This document shows, piece after piece, positions 49,807 through 61,075 of a stretch of 64,000 nucleotides of DNA. The notes below the pieces were generated by a model. It ran no database searches, was not told the origin of the DNA, and worked only from the letters and a program-made list of their open reading frames with translations. The first letter of the stretch is position 1; each line of letters begins with the position of its first letter. Source of the DNA: Nymphaea colorata (taxonomy: Eukaryota > Streptophyta > Magnoliopsida > Nymphaeales > Nymphaeaceae); assembly GCF_008831285.2 (NCBI RefSeq), contig NC_045144.1, positions 17,189,716-17,253,715 of the forward strand, in the 5' to 3' direction. The translations under genes and the position numbers were made by a program.

Positions 49807-50717
49807 TCAAGAATCTGCAGAGTCGACTTGACTCCAGAGCCTCTCAGCATAAAGCTTGTCCTCTTCTTTTTCCTCTGTGGCACTCTCAGTTGCCTCAATA
49901 ATATCCTCATCTTCATCATCGATCATATCTTCATTCATGAGATCCTCCTCTCCTGACACTAGAATAGCCATTTGCTTCTCTAACTCAACAGCACAAGCTT
50001 CTCTCATTGCTTGCATTGTCGCTGGCCTATCATTGACTTTGTACTTGGGAGCAGGCACCACAAATGGCAAAATTATGTTATCAAAAACTAGATTCTTCTC
50101 AATATCCCCTTTAGTGGTTTGTGGAGGAGGGACAACCAGAACAAGACCAAGCTCATAATTGCTTATACGAAGTCTGGAGCCCAGAACTGAGCTACCGATA
50201 CTAACCGATCCTGACTCAGGAGAATCCATCAGAGGATATCCCCAAGCAGCTGCACTCAAATTATGTGAGCCAAAATATATCCAACCAAAGGATGAGGATG
50301 TAGTCTTATTCCAGAAGCGTCTCCGTGCTACCTGCAAGCAGTGAAGGATGGAAGCAATAAGGAAGAGCACAGAAATGATAAAAGCACATGTTTTCTGCTA
50401 AAATACAGGAAAGTGGAACCATGTGTTCCAAGATCTTAATCCTGGGTTTTGAGGGCATCCAGGCATCCTTATGCATTAATGGTGGATTCTCCAATGCATC
50501 ATCACATGAAACTGTTAACCTCTCCTCCAATCCTCTTACTACTCGTCATGGACAATCAAATCCAAAAGGCAGCATCTAAAAATACAAACAAAATTGCGAA
50601 GGATATTATTACCTTAACATGCATTGGGTGGCCCACCCTTTCACTTGGACAGGGAATTGCATCATACAATATATCTGCAGCTCTTAACCTTTGCCAGGTT
50701 TTCTGCAAAAGTGAAGC

Positions 50718-50781
<64 letters not shown>

Positions 50782-53700
50782 ATAGGAAATCCAAGAAACA
50801 TATGAATAACAGCAACTTTAAGGTTGTTAAGCAAATAACAATACCTCTGAGAAGGAAAGCAGGTGACGGTAGGGCCAGATTCCAGTTGCCCCAAGTTTCA
50901 CCCTCTCCATGGTAGGAAAAATTATCTTAATAGATGGACTGTGTGACTCATGCTCAGCATTCCAGAGCCCCCACTGTAGAGTAAGAAAAAGAAGCTTATC
51001 ATACAGACTGGGAGAAAAACAAAAATGGCCTTTGAAATCTTGGCCAGAAATATGAAAATGCATATAAAATTGTACCTCTGGGTCAGATTCTTCAGAATCA
51101 AGGGACTGGGATGACCTTTTCCCAGCTGCTGTTGCAAATGCAGCTAAAAAATGTGGATTAAGTGACGAACCAATAGAAGATGCACCTGAACAAGAAGGCA
51201 AAAAAACAAGTAAGAATGGAAAGCTCGTTAGCTGCTTCAAGTAGCACAGCTGGTACATGATACCAAACTTGAAAGTGGGCTCAAAGTAATCTTATGATGG
51301 ACTGTGTAAGAAGCTCACATTTTTTACCATCACTTGGACTGCATAAACTTATCTAGCAAGAAAAATTTGGGCTTTTCTCCAGTTCATGATAATACTACCC
51401 AGTTGCTATCAATTACCAAGTTCCTAGATATTGTGATGGGTAGTTTACTGTTTTGCCAGATAGCTTGGTTGATTGAAGAAGTTATATTGGATACAGAATC
51501 AACGGCGATAAAACTTGCATGGAATTTGAATCAGTGACAAAAGTTTAAAAAAGAGAAAAAACTCGCTTACCATATACAAAGTCAACTTCTTGTGAATCAG
51601 GCCATTGGTACTTTGATAACACCTTATCATGAAACACAAGAGCAAGATATAACATATGACTAAATTAATTGAGAAAGATGAAAGTTTTCAATGTTTTATC
51701 ATGGTCAATAGTCAAAAAGTCTAACGTTTAACACAGAAAAATACAAATATGTTAATCATAAAAATATGCAGCAGCCTAAAATTTTAAGAACATGTAAAAA
51801 AACCAAGCTGAAGTTTAGGATAGGAGTTGAGGACCAGGATTTGAGAACCCATTACTGAGAAATAAACAAGGCACAAATGAAATGGAGCAAAAATAAAAAA
51901 TCAAGTCAAGGAATCATATGTGATGACATATTATGAAAATGAAAAAACAAGGAGTTATGTTAGGAATATGAAACCCTAGTCACAAAAACTGAAAAACCAC
52001 CTGACTTCTGAAACAGTGACAAAGGGATAGTAGAATATGAAAAATGAGAATCACTAACCATTTGATTAAGGTGATGAGGCGGCTTACAAGTTATTGTATG
52101 AAAAATGATTTGGTAAAGTCAAACTGCTAACTGTCATTCAACTTTGTAAATATCTACTTCTGAGGTGGCAACTTATTAGCCAATAGCCATAAATGTAAAT
52201 TGATTGAATAATTCACAAACAGTTCTTATGATCCTCATATTTCATGGTCCTCATATTTCATGGTCTTCCTGTTCTAATTTCTGTACCATATTTGAATATA
52301 CTATAAGTCTATAAATACTCAGAAAAAACATGTTAACTCTCATGTAAATAATTTTAGCTTGTCCATGTACTTACTCTATTTCAATAACCAGTTTCAGGCT
52401 TTCAGCTTCTTTTAACATTTCTTAAAGAAAAACTCCAAAAGGTTAACGGCACATAATTCCATAATTTATTACTAAGATTTTGGTGAGTTAATAACAGATC
52501 CAAACAAATGCCCTCAGAAAGTACCTCACATGCAGGAAATATACTAGACATATTTCATTAGTTAAAAATGAATTTCACTTGCCCAAAACTGTGCGAAAAA
52601 GAAAAGAAAATTGTCAAAAGGAGCACTAAAATATTAGTGATTATAAAAACTACACCTACTTTTTGATACAGTCAACAGAGCAAAAACGACCATTTGGACA
52701 TTAACCCTAGGTTAACGTGAACTCAAATGAGTTAATATGATAAAAGGACCACCATAACCTTAACGAAGACAAAGTGTAGATTCATAGCTTGTATTAGCTT
52801 TGTTAACTACATCCAAAATTGAAAATACTATTACAGGATTAATTATATCCAAATAACTTAGTTTTTCTATTAATATTTAAATTTTAAAATAACTATGCAA
52901 TCCTTTTCTAATTATAGAAAGTTCTTCGAGGAAGAGGTAATTGCATTAACAAAATAGGCATATTTTTCAAATTTTTACAGAGTAAAATGCTAAATTTCAA
53001 TTATCAAAATTATAAAAATAATCTTAAAAATCTGTTTAATTAACCATAGAAAAACTAAGACATGTTTTTAACAATATGAAAAGGTTATCTGTGTTTTTTA
53101 TTATTGCCAAATTGCCAATTACTTAGCGTGTGTGTTAAACTCTCACTAAAGAAAACGAGCAACTGCAGGAAAATTTACATCAGTTGTGCTTTCATCTGAA
53201 GTTCAAGTGACATGAAATGGACCAAATCGGTATTCAAGTTGAGGTTACTATTAGAACTCAATAATGTAAATGGGCTCTTAGGGTTGAACCACTTTTCTAA
53301 CAAACAAGATACAACTTGGCGTGAGATGTCCTCAGTATGTTCATGAGAAGGTAAAACAGATCCAAAAAAATCAGTAAATTATAAGTCAAAAAGACTACTA
53401 ATTACCTAGAACAGACACTTACATGCATAAGAATATTATAACTCAAAAAGACAACTAAATACCCAGAACAGATACTTACACGCATAAGAATACAAGACCA
53501 TTATGAAAGTTCCAGGACATAAAACTGTGCAAACAACCTGCTACTTTAACAAGCAGCTCTAGTATTGTGGGAATGGTCAGAAAAACCTTTCCCTTTGAGG
53601 GGATAGGCAAGCTGTAGACAGGCAAACTCTTACTGCTCTAGGAAAGTACTGAATTATTGACTTTCTCAAACATGAACGTCTTAAGTTCAAACTCTAGCCG

Positions 53701-56700
53701 GATGGCCAAGCTCTCCACATTCAGACAGACTTTTCATATTAGAATCGACCTCAGAATACCTGGATCTGATTAGCATGTAGAGCAGTAGAGGTGTCTTGGA
53801 AGACCAGGGACCAACAAAAATTGATGGCAATGTATCAGAGAACCAATGGCTTAGACAGTTTACCTCATGCAGGCGCCAGATGCCAAGATTCCTTTGGATG
53901 GATGCCAGGAGATAACAGATGGCAACAACATGCTCATGTTGAATCAAATTTGAAATTTTGAAAAAGTTAGGCCCCTAAATAACATGAGCATCACAGATAG
54001 TGCATTATTCAGGTGAGAACTCAAAACCCCATGACAGACCCAAAAAACAACCACAATGAACAAAAACTTGCATAAGCTTAGACAGATAGAGGCTGAATGA
54101 CATGCCTGTGAGACATACAAAATAAGTTTCACTCTGCTGTTGCATCCTGACAATGCAGCTGCAAGCACTTGTTGAGGAAAAATGTATGCAGAAAATGAGA
54201 AAAGTGAAGCATCACACAATGGTGCCACCCACTTTGCTACACTTCTTGGGAGAAAACCAAGTTGCAGATGATCTGTTTCAAAAGAATGTCACTGAATCCA
54301 ATTCTCTAACCATTCTGTGTGTGTGTGTGAGAGAGAGAGCGAGAGAGAGTGAGCGAGAGAGCACAACCTTTCTGCAGAATGACAGTGAGTTCAGACTTCT
54401 TGACGCCAGGCATAACTGGTATATCATATGTAATTTTGACAAGAGGGTGAACCATGATTTTGTTCTTCGAAGCTGTTAGCCAGCCTCTTATGTTAGACAA
54501 CTCATATCCAAATGATGGAATACCATTCCATATTCCAAACAAGAAGTACTGAGACTCTGAATTGCATAATTCCTCAACAAAGACCTCCCTACATATAATA
54601 ACCTTAGATGGATTAAGTACAGTATAGCATCTTGAGGATATTTTATGTTACAATTTTGATAGTTGGTAATGTCGATTTGTCAATGCATTATATCCTAAAA
54701 CCTAAAACTGTCGTTGACAGCTGCAAATATACTGTTAAAAGAACACGGTGGTGGACAGATGCAAGCATAAGGTTATCTGCAGCATCAAGCTGCACTTAGT
54801 ATTCATTCATACAAGGGAATAGGGGCATCAAATTAAAAGCCAAACTTTCCAGAATTCTAGACAGCCCTTGGGTGCTTGACAAAGTCAATGAAAAATTGTG
54901 TCGCATTAAAGTACAAGCTGTCAAAAATAGTGTGGCTCAATGGACAGCCAACTATGGATCAACAATGACTCACCAACTGGGATTCCTTACTCATTGTGAG
55001 TATCAGATGCAGAAATCAAGAACTGATGGCATGGAACGAAAGATAAAAAGGTGCAGCAAGACCATTAGTTAAAGAAGAAAACCTTACAAGAAGAGGCATC
55101 ATTCTCTGAGCATTCTGCTGGATGATTAATGATGACACTGACAGCATTACAATCTGCAGGTATCCAATGGTTCCTTTGCAAAATCACCTCCAACATGCCA
55201 TATGCATTTTCTCTGCATTTCTGGATGATACTAGCAAGGGCCTTGAGTTGCACACCTCCAGGATCAACCTTAGCTTGAAACCGATGGCTTAAGCCCACTA
55301 AAGATGCTAGCACAGAACCAACAAATTTTGAACTTCTGGTAGCAGTCTGATGTATAGGTTGAAGTTCCTTAAAGCAGAATATGTTACCAAAATAGTCTTT
55401 TAGAAAAAGGAAGGCAAACACATGAAATTTTTTAAAGCAGAAACAAAAAATCAATAGAATAGCAAGTCATAACAAATAGGCATTTCATCCCTGTTGCTTC
55501 CACGTGGCAGATTTTACAAAGTATGATTTGACAAGAAAAGCTACTAGGATCGTAAATTGTTATTTCCATAGAAATGAAACCAAACAGCATAAGTTAAAAC
55601 CAAAAGAAGCAAGTTTTACTGGACATCAGCAAGAAATGCGCACAAGTGCAACTTACAGTGAGAGAGTGAACATGCCCCAGGTTAGATGGAAACATAGACT
55701 CGTGTATCCCTGGTATGGATGCTACCAGATGACAAGAGGCCTTTGTAAAGTCATAGTGGCATAATTCCTTGATCCAATATGCTTGGTTTGGTATATCAAC
55801 AACAAGAGAGGCAATAAATCCGGCTAGCTGGGCCAGAAAATCTGACTTTAACTCTTCAGATATTTTTTCTCTTTCTATGTGTACATGGGTGAAAAGAGAA
55901 AAATATTCAGGAGATTTTCTGCGAGGAAAATCTTGCCACCATATGGTATTTGTCACAGTATTCCACTGCCAAATTGCCAACGGATAGATTGTTAGTTCAT
56001 AGGAAGAAATCAAGAAAAAATGATAAAAAAAGAAAAGTTTAACAATGCTGGAAGATGATTACAAATGATGGGAAAAAAATATTGGTTATAAAATAAAAAG
56101 GGAAGCAGTGACAACTTGACAAGCTCAACCCAACCCACAATTTAAAACATGCCATAAGAACATGAGAGTGGAAAGGTGAATGCAATCATTAGATCAAAAG
56201 GTAAGTTCCACTTTGTACTAAAAGCTAATGACATTTGATTAATATAATTGACATCCTGACTCATTCATGAGATAGTTGTTAAACAGAAATGGGAAGGTGC
56301 CATCTCAATGCATATAACCAGTGGGATGTATATAGAACTCTGTAGCAATTCTTAGTAGGCCACATGTTAAATCATCACATAATACTGATAAACTGATACA
56401 AACAGATAGACCTTTGAAAAATGAGGATCACAGTGAAAGAAACAGCAACTGAAGCCCCACTTAAGTAAAACAATATCAAACTGGGATCCTCAGGCAACAG
56501 TGTTCTGATCAGTAAAAAACTAAAGAAACAGCAGCAATATCAAATGATAATACAGCTGAATGCTGATAAAGTTACCAGACAAAAAACACACATATTTTTC
56601 TTTCATACGGAAGATAACATATACAATGAAATTATATTTCAAAAATCAAGAGTATGTCAGAAAAGAAGCAAAGTCCAAGACTGCCATCTTCAAAGATCCA

Positions 56701-59700
56701 CATAAACTGAACACCTGTTTTGGAACTAAATTTGCAGATGTGATGATAACACGAATGCTCTCCTCCCTTAGTAAAATAAGCAACTTCGGATGATGACATG
56801 CAACTCCTTTCTTCTTTTTGTCCTTTGCAATGGCAATTTCATCAGGAAATGGGGGATGCCTAAAAATGTGAAATGACCACCATTAGAAAAGTGTGCAGTC
56901 AGAAACAACCCAAAAGTGATTAGTCATCATTTGAACTACTAGTCTATATTGGATATGGTTTCTGATAACAAAGAGTAGTCACGGAAAAAGGAGGAACAAA
57001 AAATAATGCACTTACACAACCACCAAATTTGGATATTGAGAATAAGGTTGTGACCATCTCTGCTCATGAACTGGATTCCAGCATCTCTCCGTGTCATGGC
57101 ATGCGACCGTTACAGGTAAATTGTTTTGGATCTTACAAGCAGAAAGAAACCTGTAAAAGTTGATAATGAACTTTCAGTACTTACATGTATAAACGCAGGT
57201 TGTTCATTGACAAGGAATTGCATATATTTTCACTTGAAAATAAAGGGTAAAAATAAAACCATAAAGCAAGGAATTAGAGCAGATGAGAGAAGCAGACTAA
57301 AAGGCAAGCAACTGCAGGTACGTTGCTTCACTGAAAACTGCAAAAGCCTATCGCTTTGTACATGATTCAAATTTTTTGTCATCCACCACTATTTCATTTT
57401 ATAACTATTCTTAGAGAAAATAGATTTTTAATGATAAACTGATATATAGTGCCTGTGCCACCATCCAGCAAGGTCACATGAATGATGTTTTCAAGACATT
57501 GGTAACCTTTTCTTTCATATTATAAATTACACGCAAGGTCACATGAATGATACTGTTAAGATGTTCACGACCTTTTCTTTCATATTCGCAGGCAGGTATA
57601 CATCTATTTGAAGATATTACTTTTGCAGTGCCACGTCCTTCTCCTCTATTGGGTGACAAATTTAGAATTTACATCAACAAATGACATTGAGGATTACAAG
57701 CACTCTGATGCCTAAGATCTTAATATTCTTTCATTTTCACAGAAGGAAACCTTACGGAGATCTTCCTGGTGGACAAGAGATGGGTACTCAGGGACAAATG
57801 GGACAGGGTAGGGCAATTGTGCAGCACCCATGCCGGCATTTGATGGTTTCCCCCGTCATCACGAGGGAAAAAAATGAAGAGAGAGAGTGAGAGAAAAAAA
57901 AAAAAAAAACCTTTCGCATAAATAAGGCCAAAATGGTGTGTTACTGGCAAACCAATGGACGAAGAAAACATCATCATAGCTACAGCGTTCAGGGGAGACA
58001 AAGACTAAGAGTAGAATGAGATTACAAGATTTTGCATTAAAACTGGCAAGACTGAAAAAAAGATAGCTACATTTGGGACGAGATACAGGAAACATGTCAT
58101 ACCACGAGATATTACTTGTAAAAGTTGCAACAAATATGCGTGAAAGGCTCTCAACAGGGGAAAGTAGTTCTGGAAGAGAAACCGAGGCAGGCTTGTCTGT
58201 TGAACCAACGGTCATAAACTCAAGGCGGTTCAGGAATAGTGTCTCGCCATCTGATTCAGGAGTATGTATGTCTTTATTCCGTTTTAAGCCTTCAATGTTC
58301 TCGTTCATAAACTTGCATTGTCCATCAGCAAGGGAAGGCTCACAAGGAATGGATGAAACACAACCTACAGTGTTCTGTGCACTCACAGTCCTATGATTCA
58401 AGAAAATTTTGTGCTGAATAGCACTCTCCGTTCTTAACCTCAGTTTAAATGCATCCCCTCCGATATTCTTTGCTAAAAACAGATTCATTACATTATCTAC
58501 ATTACCACCGTAACTGGGGAGAGAACGTTCTTTGCACTGATTCGTTCCTGTGACAAGGATCCTTGTATTTTTTCCCATGCAATCACCTAGGATGGAAACT
58601 TCGCGTATTTCACATGAACTTTCGAAGCCTTTTACTCTCTTGGTAATAGAGTATCTCTCATTCAGTTCAATGTTCATGTTAGGAACTTCTGTACACCTAA
58701 CTAGCTCCCTTGAAGGAGAAGATCCAAAAGAACCTGTGTCTGTCACCAGATTTATTTTTCCGTGCTCAATAGACATTAAATCGCAGGGAATTAAATCAGT
58801 CACCTTCGGAATAACATCAGGACCCTTGAAGTGTTTATATGTACCACGATATGCTGTAGGTGGAAAACTGCCTTCATCGAAGGCTTCTGCTTTACCTAGC
58901 CTACGACCAACTGATGCAGAGGAATTCCCGAAATTATTATTAAAACACATAATGTTGTCCAAATCTTTCCTTGCCAATCTGCACTTTTTCAAAAGCAATA
59001 GCGCCCTTAGTATCAGCTCTCCATCAGAATACGTCCCGCAGAAATAACCACGTTTGAGTGAACGTTTTTCACATGTTTTAGATAAGATTAATAAGTTACT
59101 GGTGCCCATGAGCCCCGTAGCTATATCTCCACCAGCGTCACTGATCTTTGATTCAGCATGCAGGGCCAAGTTACTGGATCCTTGGTCTACTTCAAAAAGA
59201 CCGACTCTTCTTCTTCTATTTGTAGTCTGATTATAATGTCCAGAAACGTGCACGAATCTTCTGCATAGAGAATCAATACTATCCTGAGAAAATCCAACAC
59301 CCGATAACATCTTTTTGCGAGATATCACCTTTCCGGGAGATCGCGTCCTTGAAAAATATAATTTGGAGAGCCTCTCGTAGACGGACTGCAAACACTGCAG
59401 TCGCATGGAGCTCTCACCACACCTCTGACAACCTGGTCCGCAAATTGACTCCGCATTGCTTCTGGTTATAATTTTATCAGCGAAAATAATACAATGGACA
59501 ACGAAGCCAATGGGGCTGGAGCGGCCACCGCAGACAAAAGACACCACATCGCCGACGAATAACTGAAAAATGGCACGCCCCTTCAGCTTAGAACCGTTGA
59601 CGTAGACGCCGTTCAGTGAGCAGTTAGATCCTCTTCGCGCCGCGCTATCATCCCCTCTACCCAATCTTTGCTGCACCTTATCTATCTCCAATTCGGAAGA

Positions 59701-60018
59701 AGAATTAAGGGCTCCGTCGATTATGAAAACCTTTCGCTCGTAACTATCGAAACAAACCTGGCAATGTTGCCGGCTAACACGACGATCCCTGAAACAAAAA
59801 TCGCAACAACTTTTTCCCCTGCCGAAGGTGTAGACCCTATCCGCGCTCAAGCAAACAGATCTGTAGGAGCGTCCGGAGGAGGACGAGACCAACGGAGAAG
59901 CGGTGGCCCTCAAGTGCAAACATTGGGGCTCGCGATGATAGCGAGCTCTCCCTTTTTTCGAACAACAGGCAACAGGCGCTTCGCTTTGCTGCCTCTTGTG
60001 GGTTTCTCTCACGGACAT
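49807..60018 (-). CDS. FHA-domain tyrosyl-DNA phosphodiesterase (plant TDP1-beta type), about 14 exons
   Basis: TDP1 enzymes hydrolyse 3' phosphotyrosyl bonds left by trapped topoisomerase I; the FHA domain binds phosphothreonine partners. Exons (minus order): 58103-60018, 57185-57217 (left edge sure, right edge unresolved), 57016-57131, 56715-56859, 55657-55965, 55083-55367, 54368-54584, 54106-54167, 53864-53974, 51571-51622, 51076-51185, 50845-50973, 50613-50702, 49807-50331. Predicted product is about 1366 residues. FHA domain about 58-165: GR at 66-67, SRQH at 82-85, NGVYVNG at 136-142. A long unconserved linker follows. The TDP1 fold starts near 625: first HKD half-site GVACHHPKLL with SIRVIITSANL, second GHPMHVK with GSHNLSAAAWG, so both catalytic His-Lys pairs are present. 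The tail is acidic (DDEDEDIIEATE). The ATG at 60018 is the first in frame. The intron after the eighth exon has a GC donor. Confidence 0.9.
50721..50778. repeat. Long (AT)n microsatellite in an intron
   Basis: About 29 uninterrupted AT units in the FHA-TDP1 intron between exons 50845-50973 and 50613-50702. The exact length may be unreliable in assembly. Confidence 0.95.
54315..54362. repeat. GT/GA microsatellite abutting a splice donor
   Basis: TG repeats followed by interrupted GA repeats sit inside an FHA-TDP1 intron. They end only about five bases from the donor of exon 54368-54584, so the intron begins almost directly in CT-rich sequence on the transcript strand. Confidence 0.85.
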
Positions 60019-61040
60019 CAGTGCCAAAGAAGAATTTTACACTCGGAAGAAAAATCCAAGGAACGATCGAGGAATAGCAGAAAGAATCATGCGTGAATCA
60101 GATGTAGCGATCGACGGATCGATGATCGGATAACGAAGATCTCGACGACTCTAAAATTGGAAGAGATAATCAACTAAATGGGAATTTAAATCCAATGGGA
60201 GGGGCGCGGAACTGATGAGGACAACAAACCAAGTTAGGGCAGAAGTCGAAGCGCCGGAGGACTCAAAAACTGCCCTTCCCGCCACGCCCCACGCGGGAAT
60301 GGAAATTGCTCCTTTCCCCACCACTTGTCCCCTTTGTCCGTAAAAATGCCTCAAGCAAGCGATCTCGAATTTGGGGTTGATCTCCACTCACTGCGCTGGA
60401 CCTATCAACCAAACTAGGTCTTGGGTCGGAGCTGTGTATCACTAGAGTCATTTTATGAAAACGATGGGCGTACTCGAACGGAGAAGTTTGAATACTTTTC
60501 TAAAAGAAAAAAGAAATCCACTTAAATGTTGCGCTTTCATACTTAAAACGAATATGGTGAGAATGGTTTCTAAATGGAATAGGCAGTGCTGTTGAATACA
60601 TCAAAAATTTGAAAAATTTTATAAAAATAATATATATATATGTATATAAACATTAATTTTAGAATTATAAAATATTTTCAAAATAGTTAAAAATAAGGGA
60701 AGGCATCGCAGATACCTAGCCTGGAAAGGGTAGAACTAAGGTCTTGATTTCATCTAACAAGCCCAAAGCAATCAGGCCAAATCCGAACTAATAAGTATCT
60801 GGACTGTGTCCGACAAGGCCCTATAACACACACATATATATATATAGCTATAATATGCTGTCTGCATGTTGTCGTATAACTAAATAATTAAAATCCAATG
60901 ATTATAAATGCCATAAAACCGTCACTAAAGCATCACAAGTTATTGCTACATCATTAACCGCTGCTAGTGTTTCGTGGCTAAAGATTTTTAGTGACACGTT
61001 TTAAAAAAATTAACTATCCGGCAACATTTGGCAGCTACCT

Positions 61041-61075
<35 letters not shown>

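Noticed and set aside
58000-58102. Acceptor-like TTTTTTTCAG just downstream of FHA-TDP1 exon 1
   Set aside because: It would define an intron of only about 46 nt and the following frame does not match TDP1; too short for a plant intron.
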